A DNA stretch of 64,000 nt from Bos javanicus (taxonomy: Eukaryota > Chordata > Mammalia > Artiodactyla > Bovidae), in contig NC_083897.1 in NCBI RefSeq assembly GCF_032452875.1, positions 8,786,854 through 8,850,853 of the forward strand. The letters are read 5' to 3'. Every line of letters starts with the position of its first letter. Within the stretch, counting starts at the first letter, position 1. Below, piece by piece: positions 1 to 10,464 of the stretch. The notes beneath the pieces are model-generated. The model was given only the letters and a program-made list of their open reading frames with translations. It had not been told where the DNA came from and searched no databases. Made by a program: the position numbers and the translations under genes.

Positions 1-773
1 ACGATCGTCATTACAAATTAAAAAGTTTTCTAGTTTTTAAAACTAATAAATGAATAGTCAAAACATTCAACATAATGTACTACTTTTGTGGTAACACAAT
101 GAAATATTCAAAGACCCTGTCCTCTTTTCTTTTGTCCCTAATTGGACAAGAATATGGCACATATATCCCAAGCCCCAAATGGTTACCATTCCTTATGCTA
201 CCTAGATGGAACAGGGCCTCAAATGGGTTTGTGTAGGAAGAGATAAGAGAAAGAAATTAAGGGAAAGGAAGTGGCAAAGGTTTCTAGAAGGGTCTTGTAA
301 ACCATACAGGTTTTACCTATTTAAGTTTTTCTTAACAATAATAAGGAGTATGTTTTACCTACAAGACAAAACACGCCTTTTTGACACATTTCCCTCTTGA
401 TTTGCATTCCTTTATTGGGACAACAGGTCAGGAATGTATGGAACCAGTGGAGGTGTGGGCACCAAGACTAAAAAAGAGGAGGGGGCTGGGAAGGCTTATG
501 ACCATCCTGTTCCAGGAAGCAGAACTTCAGTTGCAAGAATATTTTCTTAAACTTCCTTTTTTGAACCTGTTTTGCTAAATTCTAGTTGTTATTGCTCAAT
601 AGCATCTTTTTTTTTTTTTTCATTCACTTGACTGTGATTATTCTGGATATTTGCTCATTACAAAATTGTCTGCCATCACCTTTGACTCCCACATACTTTG
701 CAAGTCACAAACCCTGAACTATTCATCCCGCCACTCTCTGAAAGGGTCAAGAAATATCTACAATATCAAATAC
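1..773 (-). other. TENM1: TENM1 intron, 5' part only
   Basis: This is intron downstream of the 774-973 exon in transcript order; it starts with GTATTT at 773. It contains a T14 run (607-620) and no repeat family or exon I can name. The short open frames at 206-578 have no coding features. Confidence 0.8.
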
Positions 774-973
774 CTGAGTGTGTGTAGGTGGAATGTTTCT
801 TCTGCCATAAATTCCCAGCAGTGAGTCCTTGGCTAAAGAAATATTGAATTTCAGATATATAGGATGGTGGATAGTAATCTGAAAACGCCAGAATAAGCCA
901 GGTGGAATGGTCTGCATGACCTGTGCACCAATGTCAACTTCTCCAGTGTCTATTGCCCGTCCCTTCTGAAACA
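774..973 (-). CDS. TENM1: TENM1 (teneurin-1) internal coding exon, ectodomain start
   Basis: Teneurin-1 is a large type II transmembrane cell-adhesion protein of neurons that pairs with partner teneurins and latrophilins; it is X-linked in mammals. Reading the minus strand, this 200-nt exon starts with two bases of a Val codon and encodes 66 further residues, including GEVDIGAQVMQTIPPGLFW and LLGIYGRRNIPPTHTQ, which I recognise as the teneurin region between the membrane and the EGF repeats. One N-glycosylation sequon (Asn-Ile-Ser, in KFNISLAK) is visible. The acceptor AG is at 975-974 behind a T-rich tract. The donor CAG|GTATTT has GT at 773-772. Incoming phase is 1 and outgoing phase 0. It joins in frame to the exon at 27171-27323. 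The open frame continues to 747, but that tail is intron. Paralogues TENM2-4 are similar here; the upstream exon favours TENM1. Confidence 0.93.
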
Positions 974-1284
974 CTGGTTTTAAAAATAAAGAAAATTATT
1001 CATAATATTAGTCAGTTGATAGAACAATGGTTTTTAGATTTTCAAGAACATATATATCAAATCAGACTTACTCAGCTCTTCCTTCCTTTTCACCCCACCC
1101 ATCTTGTAAAACCCTATCCAAATTAACTATCTCCAAGGAGTCTTTCCCAACCAACCACTGTATCAGTCTCTCCTTCCTCTTAAGTACTATTGCACTTATT
1201 TCCATCATTTGAGTCATTTGAACCATTATTTACTGAACTTTGTCTTGGTAGCTGTTGGAGATACCTACAGCTGTATAGGAGATA

Positions 1285-1480
1285 CAGCTATAAGCGAAAG
1301 TTAGTCATGTCCGACTCTTCGTGACCCCATTGACTATACAGTCCATGGAATTCTGTAGCCCACAGTACTGGAGTGGGTAGCTATTCCCTTCTCCAGGGGA
1401 TCTTCCCAACCCTGGAATTGAACTGGGGTCTCCTGCATTGCAGGTGGATTCTTTACCAGCTGAGGTACCAGGGGAACCCC
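1285..1480 (-). mobile_element. Bov-tA SINE
   Basis: Antisense Bov-tA: the Bov-A body (gtcatgtccgactcttcgtg) is followed by the antisense tRNA-Glu-like head ending in ctgaggtaccaggggaac. A possible 8-bp TSD, aggagata, lies at 1277-1284 and 1481-1488. Confidence 0.85.
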
Positions 1481-1502
1481 AGGAGATATCTCCTTTACGA
1501 TG

Positions 1503-1534
1503 CGCTTTCCTGGTGGCTCAGATGGTAAAGGACA
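1503..1534 (+). mobile_element. Bov-tA head fragment
   Basis: About 32 bp of sense SINE 5' head (ctttcctggtggctcagatg) without any Bov-A body or tail. It lies 20 bp from the preceding SINE. I could not find a TSD. Confidence 0.55.
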
Positions 1535-1689
1535 TACAAAGATGAGTAAAATTAAGTTCTGGCTCTCAAGGAACTTTGAATATAAGAGAGAAAAATAGGG
1601 CAAATATGCAAATAGCCACATTGTAAAGGAAAATACTTGCATTGGGTATACAAAGGAAGGAAAGGTATTTGATCAGAGGATACTCATCA

Positions 1690-1922
1690 TTCCTGGCTGT
1701 CTGAACCCCCTTTATATTCTTTTATTTTCTTCTTAGCACTTATCACCACTTAATATAACATGTCTTTTACTTATTTCCTGTTTATCACCTGTTTTCACCT
1801 GATAGAATATAAGGTCCATGAGGCTGTGGCTGTTTTGTTTATTGCTTTATCTCCAGTAACCAGAAGAATGTAGTTCTGTGATCAGTACATATTTATTCAA
1901 TGAATAAACAAATGAGTGAATC
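1690..1922 (+). mobile_element. L2 LINE 3' end
   Basis: Degenerate L2 3' terminus: gaatataaggtccatgaggc, then a region like the L2 segment reading gttttgttcactgctgtatccccag, ending in attcaatgaataaacaaatg. It is an old eutherian repeat. Confidence 0.6.
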
Positions 1923-2447
1923 AGAAAAGCATATTTATGGGAAGTGGTACTCAAGATGAGCCTTAAAGGATGGAAAGGATTTCAACAGAGTTGAAGAATT
2001 TTCTGTGGGGAAGAATTTTCCATGTGAAAGGAACAGCTTGAACCAAAACAAAGAGAGACTCTATAAAGCTAAGGTGCAGGGTACGTGTATGTAGATAGAA
2101 GAAGCTGGAAGTAGGGTTAGAGGGAAAGGATGGAAGGCGAAGTGTATCTGATAAGGCATTAATATCCAAAATATATAAAGAACTTGTACAACTCAATAAC
2201 AAAATGCAAATAATCCAATTTTTAAAAATAGACAAAGGACTTGAGTATATATATTTTCCAAAGAAGACATATTAATGACCAATAGGTATATGAAAGATGT
2301 TTAACATCACTAATCACTGGGGAAATGCAAATCAAAATCACAGTGAGATATCACCTCACTCCTGTTAGGCTGGATATTATCAAAAAGACAAGAGATAAAT
2401 GTTGGTTAGGATGTGGAGAAAAGAAAACCCTTGTGCACTGTTGGTGG

Positions 2448-2994
2448 TGAAGAAGGAATTCATAGGGCCTGGACTCCATCTTAGGCCTGTTCATGCTGAT
2501 CATGCTCGGCCACCTTTCCAATGGACTCTGAACTCTGTGTTTAGTGCCTATGAAAACAACAACAGAAGGATAAGACCCCCTCCAGACAGGGGAACCTTGA
2601 AGATCATATCTAGGTTACTCTTTGCCTAAGAGAAAACATACACTAATCACCCTTTCCTCCAGACAGGCCATAAATTTTTCTGTATCTATCGGAGTGTAAC
2701 CTCAGGTGTATTGATTATTGACTAACTGTTTGACTGTTTGAGCACATGAGTATGTGGCACGTGAATGATGGGGTTATTGGGATTGTATTTTCCTTGGTTT
2801 ATGTAAGTCTCAAGGAATTTGGAGTGGTGGGTTCAGACACGTACACATGGGGTATAAAAGATTTTCACAAATGCTGGTCGGGGTTCTTGGCTAAGAGGCG
2901 ACTCTGCCTTGGGCCCACCGGTGTAATAACTACACTCCACTATCTGCATTGTCCATCTGAGTGAGTTTGTTTCCCGGAACGCATGGCTACATCA
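2448..2994 (+). mobile_element. Solo LTR of a ruminant endogenous retrovirus (BTLTR-like)
   Basis: This 547-bp block starts TG and ends CA. It has a TATA box (tataaaa, 2853-2859) followed by an R/U5-like region with gagtgagtttgtttcccgga. It is bounded by a 4-bp duplication, gtgg (2444-2447 and 2995-2998). Removing it restores the L1 phrase cactgttggtgggaatg exactly. A 4-bp duplication fits a class I (gamma-type) integrase. No internal viral genes are present, so this is a recombined solo LTR. The subfamily name is from memory. Confidence 0.75.
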
Positions 2995-3010
2995 GTGGGA
3001 ATGCAAAATA

Positions 3011-3208
3011 AAAGTGAAAGTGAAAGTTGCTTAGTCATGTCTGACTCTTTGTGACCCCATGGACTATACAGTCCATGGAATTCTCCAGGCCAGAATACTC
3101 GAGTAGGTAGCCTTTTCCTTCTCCAGGGGATCTTCCCAACCCAGATTTCGAACCCAGGTCTCCCTCATTGCAGGTGGATTCTTTACCAGCTAAGCCACAA
3201 AGGAAGCC
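3011..3208 (-). mobile_element. Bov-tA SINE inside old L1
   Basis: Full antisense Bov-tA from aaagtgaaagttgcttagtc to the antisense head ending ctaagccacaaaggaagcc. L1 sequence resumes immediately after it (aaatagaactaccatatgat). Confidence 0.85.
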
Positions 3209-3613
3209 AAAAATAGAACTACCATATGATACAGCATTGCTACTTCTGGGTATATATCCAAAGAAATTGAAATCAGGATCCCACATTCATTGCAGCATTA
3301 TTCACAATAGCCAAGATATGGAAACAACCTGAATGTCCTTCAGTGGATAAATGGATAAAGATGAATCTGAAGGGCACTGTGCTTAGTGAAATAAGGCAGA
3401 CAGACAAAAGTTGATTTCATACAAATAAGAATAGAATGCTGGTTGCCAGGGCTGGAGGGAGGGGGAAATGGGGTGATATAGGTCAAAGGAAACAAATTTT
3501 CACTTATAAAAAGTTTTGAGGCTCTAATATATAGCATAGTGAATATAGTTCATGATATGGTAATATATACTTGAAAATTGCTATGAGTAAATATTAAGCA
3601 TTTTCAACCACAG

Positions 3614-3633
3614 ACACACACACACACACACAC
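3614..3633. repeat. (CA)10 microsatellite
   Basis: An uninterrupted CA dinucleotide run within the old L1 3' UTR. Confidence 0.9.
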
Positions 3634-4057
3634 GAGCTGACATGTGTTAACGATATGAGGTGATAAATGTTTTCATTATCTTGATCTTGGAAACCATTTT
3701 ATAACATATATGTATATCAAGTCATCATGACGTATACTTTAAATATATATGACCATATTTGCCACAATTAGGTTAAAAAAATCACATATTATCTGGGAAG
3801 TGTAAAGCTGGATTATCCTAAGGAATGGTACAAATATCAATTAACTTCAGATTACTATAAATTCAAAAATCTTATTGTAATTTTGTATTTTATCTTTTGT
3901 AAATACTAAAAGATAAAAATTTTTTTTTTGAACTAGCATAGAGACAATAGTACTGAGATAAAAATAATTCATTCTAAATGAAGACAAGAAAGGGAAGACA
4001 GACTAGATGGGTCAATTAGAAAGCATGAGGAAGATGGAAGATAAATTTCATATATCT

Positions 4058-4090
4058 ATATCTTTACCATCTGAGCCACCAGGGAAGCCC
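4058..4090 (-). mobile_element. 33-bp Bov-tA head micro-insertion with TSD
   Basis: Only the antisense SINE 5' head is present (tctttaccatctgagccacc, then agggaagccc). It is bounded by perfect 9-bp repeats catatatct at 4049-4057 and 4091-4099. No Bov-A body or 3' tail exists on either side. Confidence 0.65.
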
Positions 4091-4097
4091 CATATAT

Positions 4098-4126
4098 CTG
4101 TGTGTGTATGTGTGTGTGTGTCTGTG
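4098..4126. repeat. (TG)n microsatellite, interrupted
   Basis: A TG-rich run with two interruptions, directly 5' (on the plus strand) of the antisense Bov-A. It is the probable 3'-tail microsatellite of that SINE. Confidence 0.8.
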
Positions 4127-4246
4127 TTAGTTGCTCCCAGTCATGTCTGACTCTTTGCAACCCCATGGACTGTAGCTCGCCAGGCTCCTCTGTCTATGGG
4201 ATTCTCCAGGCAAGAAAACTGGAGTGGATTGTCATTTCCTTCTGCC
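4127..4246 (-). mobile_element. Bov-A monomer SINE fragment
   Basis: Antisense Bov-A body: gtcatgtctgactctttgca through caggcaagaaaactggagtg. There is no tRNA-like head. Confidence 0.8.
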
Positions 4247-4374
4247 ATATACCTGTATTTATCATTAAAAATAAGGAGTCATGAACTAGACATTTGTGTT
4301 AAACAGTAAGAACGACCAATCTGAATGAAGAAATATCTAATTATATGTTTCTTATAAAAAATATATCTAAACTA

Positions 4375-4508
4375 TAAAGATTATTATTTATAATTATTTA
4401 TATCAACAAAGCAAATTATATATTATTATATATACACAAATTATAATATATATTATATAAACAAATTATTACATAATAATTACTATAATAATTATTTATT
4501 ATTTATAA
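4375..4508. repeat. AT-rich low-complexity tract
   Basis: A nearly pure A/T region of ttat and atta units immediately upstream of the BovB insertion point. Confidence 0.8.
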
Positions 4509-4848
4509 CAATGCCAAAGAGTGCTCAAACTGTCGCACAATTGCACCCATCTCACATGCCGGCAAAGTAATGCTCAAAATTCTCCAAGCCAAGCTTCAAC
4601 AGTACATGAACCATGAACCTCCAGATGTTCAAGCTGGATTTAGAAAAGGCAGAGACGATCCATAGATCAAATTACTGACATCCGCTGGAACATCGAAAAA
4701 GCAAGAGAGTTCCAGGAAAACATCTACTTCTGCTTTATTGACTATGCCAAAGCCTTTGAAAGAGATGGGAATACCAGACCACCTTACCTGCCTCTTGAGA
4801 AATCTGTATGCAGGTTGAGAAGCAGCAGTTAGAAATGTACATGGAACA

Positions 4849-5367
4849 ATGGGCTGGTTCCAAATTGGGAAAGGAATACGTCAAGGCTGTATATCGTCAC
4901 CCTGCTTATTTAACTTATATGCAGAGTACACCATGCAAAATGCTGGGCTACATGAAGCACGAGCTGGGATCAAGATTGCAAGGAAAAGTATTAACCTCAG
5001 ATATGCAGATGACACCACCCTTATGGCAGAAAGTGAAGAAGAACTAAAGAGCCTCTTGACCAAACTGAAAGAGGAGAGTGAAAAAGTTGGCTTAAAGCTC
5101 AACACTCAGAAAACTAAGATCATGGCATCTGGTCCCATCACTTCATGGGAAATAGATGGGGAAACAGTGGAAACAGTGACATACTTTATTTTTTTGGGCT
5201 CCAAAATCACTGCAGATGGTGACTGCAGCCATGAAATTAAAAGACGCTTGCTCCTTGGAAGAAAAGTTATGACCAACCTAGACAGCATGTTAAAAAGCAT
5301 AGACGTTACTTTGCCAACAAAGGTCTGTCTAGTCAAAGGTTTTTCCCATAGTCATGTATGGATGTGA
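4849..5367 (+). pseudogene. BovB reverse transcriptase fragment
   Basis: A 172-codon open remnant of the BovB RT. The palm catalytic motif YADDT (INLRYADDTTLMAE) and the following thumb region (EEELKSLLTKLKEESEKVGL) are intact. The N-terminal fingers are missing, and frames break near 5340 at ATGGTTTTT-equivalent sequence. It belongs to a dead LINE copy, not a host gene. Confidence 0.9.
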
Positions 5368-5414
5368 TAGTTGGACTATAAAGAAAGCTGAGTGCCAAAG
5401 AATTGATGCTTTTG

Positions 5415-5503
5415 TTATTATTATTTTTTTTTACTTTACAATATTGCCAGTCCAGGTTCGATGCAGGATACAGGAAGCTTGGGGCTGGTGCACTGGGGAA
5501 CAC
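5415..5503. mobile_element. 89-bp L1 insertion with 5' inversion, in BovB
   Basis: The left part (5415-5446) is the antisense L1 3' end: a T-rich tail, then actttacaatattg. The right part (5447-5503) is L1 3'-UTR sequence in the opposite sense (ccagtccaggttcgatgca, then gcttggggctggtgcac). Both parts match the antisense L1 at 53800-53960 but in opposite orientations. A perfect 15-bp TSD, gaattgatgcttttg, flanks it (5400-5414 and 5504-5518). Confidence 0.85.
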
Positions 5504-5772
5504 GAATTGATGCTTTTGAACTGTGGTGTTGGAGAAGACTCTTGAGAGTCCCTTGGACAGCAAGGAGATCAAACCAGTCCATCCTAAAGGAAATCAGTCC
5601 TGAATATTCATTGGAACGATTGATGTTGAAGCTGAAACTCCAATACTTTGGCCACCTGATGCAAAGAACTGACTCATTTGAAAAGACCCTAATGCTGGGA
5701 AAGACTGAAGACGGGAGAAGGGGATGACAGAGGATGAGATGGTTGGATGGCATCATCGACTCAATGGACATG

Positions 5773-5805
5773 CTGCTGCTGCTGCTGCTAAGTCGCTTCA
5801 GTCTT
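5773..5805 (-). mobile_element. 33-bp Bov-A2 3'-end fragment inside BovB
   Basis: The BovB phrase ggacatg...gagtttg is interrupted by (ctg)n then ctaagtcgcttcagtc, the antisense 3' end of Bov-A2. No clear TSD. Confidence 0.6.
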
Positions 5806-5957
5806 GAGTTTGGGTAGACTCCAGGAGTTGGTGATGGACAGGGAGGCCTGGCATGCTGCAGTCCATGGTGTCACAAAGAGTCAGACATGACTGAGCGATT
5901 GAACTCAACTTGAACTGAACTGATAACAATAAAACAAATTATTTCCCCAGGAAGAAA

Positions 5958-6020
5958 AGATGCTTTCACTGTGGTGGCCCAGGTTCAATCCCTGGTTGGA
6001 GAACTTAGATCTTGTGAGTT
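5958..6020 (+). mobile_element. CHR-type SINE fragment
   Basis: Sense fragment with the B-box-like ggttcaatccctggttggag and gaacttagatcttgtgag, typical of artiodactyl CHR/tRNA-derived SINEs. It is degenerate and short. Confidence 0.5.
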
Positions 6021-6035
6021 CCCAAGTAACGCTCA

Positions 6036-8324
6036 TGTTTCTTGGTCCTCAGCGCACACACTGAGATGCAAGGTTCTAAGAACCCTGAGAACCTAGGTAT
6101 GAGGGATGCAGGAGGAGGGAGTCAAAACTCTAAGTTTGAGTGACTTAGTAGCAAAAACAGGAAACAGCTCTTTATAGAGCTGGTTAGTGTGAGAGAATGT
6201 TAGTGTATTAGGTCTTTATTATTTGTTGTCATATTTCCTAATTATTTCTGATGTGCTGGCTTAATATAAGTTTCTCTGGGATTCTTTGTTATGTGGTGGT
6301 GGGAACAGAAGCCGAATGGCAAGAATTGAGTTGGCCTTGGTTTTGAGCAAGGAGGATTACATCTCAGGAGGGCAAGCTCAATTTGGCCTTATTTCACACT
6401 GCCTTTATATTTTTCAGCCATCAACTCCTTTTCCACACCAAACACAGTTTAAAAACACACATGGTCTCTGTCCTTTGTGTTCACCAGCTATAAAATTAAC
6501 AGCCCATTAAGAAACACACCTGCAGTGACTTTATTCGGAGGCCAATGCCTTGCAGCTTTTAACTCCCTAAAATACCTCCATTATTGCTTTTTGTGTTAAG
6601 GCCAAGAGTAATAACTATTTTAAGAATGTTCACTGTTAACTGTTAATAATAGATTTCAAATGCAATTTTGAACATAATTATGTATTACAGGACACATAAT
6701 TTTGTGAAATTGACATTTATAATAAAATATGCCCTTTGAGATCATAAATGACCAACTGAGGACCCTATTTTTCAGTGGAAGTTATTTTTTCCATGTGAGA
6801 CAGAAGTTTGGTCCATAATGGGTTGATTATACATTTAACTCTCAAGGTCCTGGAGCAGACAGATCTCTTCAATGAGCAGTACTTAACAGACTGTATTTAT
6901 GTGGACACTTCTATTCTCAACTTAATGTTCAGTTTATCCAACTGCTAGCCTCATTAGGGGCTTTTATCACTGGTTAAAATGCATCATTTGGTCATGCAAA
7001 CAATATTATAAATATAAGACAATTTAAAATGTTTTAGGTTCAGCAAATAGTATTTTAAAGGTGCTGAAAATGGTCTCCAATGAATGCAGATGTTGTCATT
7101 TTTAAAAACTCAGGACAAAACTGGCTGATGGACATTAACCTTTTTTTTTTTTTTGATGTTAACCTTTATATATGAGCCTTACCAAATGCTACAGTATCTC
7201 TCTCTTCTGCATTTTATAGCATCATATATTGCATAAGGCCACTTTAATGTTATTCACTAAATCAAAATAAACTTGTGAAGTTGTGTTGTTGGAGTTCCCT
7301 GGTTTTTAGAATTACTAAATATACAAAGCATATATACATGTCATCTGTAAAATGATTTTAAAAGAAGATGGTCTTACCCTTTGAGAACTGGTATCACAGT
7401 TAAGACAAGGTAGTTAAAGAGACAGGCTAACATGAATGAACATGTGGACTATAATTTAAATAAAAATAGCAAAGCAAGTTTTTTTTGCAGTGATTTGGTA
7501 TTAGAAAAATTCTCACAGCTTGCAGATACAAAATTTCTCAGCCCCTAATCTTTTAGAGCTTAGCGCATCAGAAAGGAAGGTATCTCCCTGTTAGCAATTT
7601 ACTTCACTAAATAGACTGCTCCATTTTCACTTCTCTCAAAACTAGTTATGGATTACAATATAGTGATTATTGGTTAATTTATTATTTCATTAGTTTTCTT
7701 AATGTAGTTCAAAGGGGAAAACCAAAGAGAAGGAAATTACATGCAAAAAACAATATGTAGCGTGATTTCATGATGAAATTCTATATCAATATAGGTAAGT
7801 GGAATACTTTTGGACAAACTTAACGTTGACTCTGATTCTTCATTTGCAAATCATCAGTGGCAGAGTTAAAATATAGCACTAGGGTACAGATTTTGTAATA
7901 TTCATGTTTTAATTGTCATTTAATCAGTTATTTTACTGAAGTATATCAGAAGGCCCTAGAAGAACATATTCTCTAATAACAAATGCCTCCTGCACAAATC
8001 CAAGAAGATTATATCAAACTGTGAAGTACTGTAGTTATCACAGTCTCACCAATATCCACCAATTTAGTTTGAGCTAAACACTCTCTTTATAGGTTGCAAC
8101 ACAGGCATCAACTGCTGAGTAGGAAAAAAACAATGGCAGATAGGCCAGGTTGAAGGATGGCAAACTGGTGATGCAAAGGAAAAGGTCAATCTACCTGTAA
8201 GATTAAATACAGATGGAGGAACTGGTGACAGACATCATGTGTAGTGGTTCTATTGACTAATCCAAAGTTTCATTGAGACACATACCTGAATACTAATAAT
8301 GTGATTATAATAGTGTTGTTCTTA
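6036..8324. other. Anonymous intronic sequence
   Basis: AT-rich sequence with a T14 run at 7141-7154. I recognise no repeat family, exon or RNA gene in this stretch. Confidence 0.5.
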
Positions 8325-8860
8325 TAAGATAGGTTGTTCCTTGGAAGAAAAACTATAACAAACCTACACAGCATATTAAAAAGCAGAGATATTACTTTGC
8401 CAGCAAAGGTCCATCTAGTCAAAGCTATGGTTTTTCCAGTAGTCATATATAGATGTGAGAGTTGGACCATAAAGAAAGCTGAGCACTGAAGAACTGATGC
8501 TTTTGAACTGCGGTGTTGGAGAAGACTCTTGGGAGTCCCTTGGACACAAATGTGATCAAACCAGTCAATCCTAAAGGAAATGAGTTCTGTATATTCATTG
8601 GAAGGAGTGATGCTGAAGTTCCAACACTTTGGCCACCTGATGTGAAGAACTGACTCATTGGAAAAAGACCCTGATGCTGGGAAAGATGGAAGCATGAGGA
8701 GAAGGGGACGACAGAGGATGAGATGGTTGGATGGTATCACCGAATTGATGGACATGAGTTTGAGTAAGCTCTGGGAGTTGGTGATGGACAGGGAAGCCTG
8801 GTGTGCTGCAGGCCATGGGATCGCAAAGAGTCAGACATGACTGAGACCAAACTGAACTGA
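8325..8860 (+). mobile_element. BovB LINE 3' fragment
   Basis: Sense BovB 3' part from the C-terminal ORF region (gttccttggaagaaaaacta) to the terminal gactgagaccaaactgaactg. The frame is broken by substitutions and small deletions. Confidence 0.9.
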
Positions 8861-9563
8861 AAAAACTATATTCTTGACATATAAATGTGTTTATTTTTTC
8901 TACGTAATATAACTAGACTGCATTCAATGATTCTGTGCAAAACTCAGTGGGACATTCCTAGAAGACATTGATGCATGGTTATTCACAAGATTCCACTACC
9001 AGGTCCTTGTGTAAAAATCACTAGGTTAAAGGCTGTGGTGGTGCCCATAACAACAATCTTACAGTCTTTTAAAGACATTTGCAAATTCCATAAAAAGTAC
9101 CTAAGCTAAAAAAGTACCATTTTAATGGAAGGGGATGTTGTCCAATGATATAAAAAAGAAATAAGCCTTAAGGTCCTGGTTCCCCTTCATTTCATCCTAT
9201 AGCATGTTCCAAACCATTAAAAGACACAATCAAATGGCTTTGGTACAGTCTTTCACCTGAATTAGTCCTAGTGTGTGTCTCATGATTTAAGTACCATCTT
9301 CTCTGTGTTCTTTCAAATATAATAAGTGTTTCACAGTAACACTTGAATCATTGTGAAATTTAGAATATCTGTGCTTGGAGCAAAATGGTTTTATTCCCAG
9401 TGATCAAAAGTGATCTTTTTCAGAGATGAAAAGGAGATAATGAAAAACCTATCCTGTCCATCTATGTGGCTTTGTATAATTTTCCTTATGTGAACCATTC
9501 AAGAAAAACATGTATTCAACTCACACTTTCCAGATAGTGTATTACACATGCCTTTCATATTGT

Positions 9564-9739
9564 CCCTGGCAGCTCAGAGGTTAAAGCGTCTGCCTGCGAT
9601 GCAGGAGACCCAGGTTCGATCCCAAATGGCAACCCACTCCAGTATTCTTGCCTGGAGAACCCCATGGACGGAGGAGCCTGGTAGGCTACAGTCCACGGGG
9701 TCGCAAAGAGTCAGACATGACTGAGTGACTTCACTTTCA
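9564..9739 (+). mobile_element. Bov-tA SINE with 12-bp TSD
   Basis: Sense Bov-tA with its tRNA-like head (ctggcagctcagaggttaaa, ggttcgatccc) and Bov-A body. A short internal deletion follows the B box. The TSD is ctttcatattgt at 9552-9563 and 9740-9751. Confidence 0.9.
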
Positions 9740-10050
9740 CTTTCATATTGTTACACTTAGTAGGCAAGAGAAAGATAAGGAAGAATGAACTTTGGATGTA
9801 GTAGGTGCTTGGTAATTGCTATTTCAATCAATTAATAAAATAAAATAGTAATCTTGATAATTTATTTAGTACTTTGACATTTCAGTACAAGGTTTGGTGG
9901 GAGGAAGAATTGAAATCATCTACACACATAGATCTTTGGGAATTAACTGTGAATAAAATATGCTCAGAAATGAAATATCTCTGTTTTACTGACACTGATA
10001 ATACATAGCTGATTGTGTAGAAAAGTCCATTAACTAATCTTGAATGCAGG

Positions 10051-10259
10051 TTCAGTTGCTCAGTCGTGTCCAACTCTTTGTGACCCCATGGACTGTAGCC
10101 CACCCAGCTCCTCTGTCCATGGGATTTTCCAGGAAAGAATACTGGAGTGTGTTGCCATTTCTTCCTCCAGAGGATCTTCCTGACCCAGGGACTGACTCCT
10201 TCTCTCTGTGTCTCTTGCCTTGGCAGGTAGATTTTTTACCACTGAGCCACCGGGGAGCC
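10051..10259 (-). mobile_element. Bov-tA SINE
   Basis: Antisense Bov-tA from ttcagttgctcagtcgtgtc to the head ending accactgagccaccgggga. It carries a T/C-rich expansion in the head region near 10200. Confidence 0.88.
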
Positions 10260-10464
10260 TATTCTTACACTTGAGAAATACACTACAGTATAAGTGTTAA
10301 CAGTTATGACCATACACTGACAGACTTCAGATTCCAGGACAGTAGCTTATTGACTATTACATACATCTTCCCAGACAGCAATAAAATGGCATTATTAAAA
10401 TTGTACCATTAGTTAAAGGATGAATTTTGAATTGGATTTAGACTCTATGATCTATCTTTGAACA

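Larger units (their letters stand above)
2150..3770 (+). mobile_element. Old L1 (L1MA/MB-type) ORF2 end and 3' UTR, nested
   Basis: The L1 reads through in three pieces (2150-2447, 2995-3010, 3208-3770) interrupted by a solo LTR and a Bov-tA. Landmarks are gaaatgcaaatcaaaatcac and ctgggtatatatccaaag, the 'gccataaaaaag'-like 3' part, and the 3' UTR around 3640-3770. All reading frames are broken. Confidence 0.8.
4513..5932 (+). mobile_element. BovB (RTE) LINE, 5'-truncated
   Basis: Sense BovB from the mid reverse-transcriptase region to the 3' end (...cttgaactgaactg). The TSD is probably ataacaat (4505-4512 and 5933-5940). There is an internal deletion after the motif FIDYAKAF (about 4760). 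Two later insertions occur inside it: an inverted L1 stub (5415-5503) and a 33-bp SINE piece (5773-5805). Confidence 0.92.

Noticed and set aside
206..578. Two plus-strand ORFs near the window start
   Set aside because: Short, overlapping, with no family resemblance, splice context or codon signal; opposite strand to TENM1.
747..974. 75-codon minus ORF taken whole as coding
   Set aside because: Only 774-973 matches teneurin; the residues after THTQ (VFDIVDIS) are read-through past a CAG|GTATTT donor.
2448..2994. A full endogenous provirus
   Set aside because: Only one LTR is present and L1 sequence resumes directly after its TSD; no gag, pro, pol or env sequence is seen in the window.
4849..5367. 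Retron- or group II intron-type reverse transcriptase
   Set aside because: YADDT context and flanking sequence match BovB RTE LINE; the 3' end and TSD confirm a LINE.
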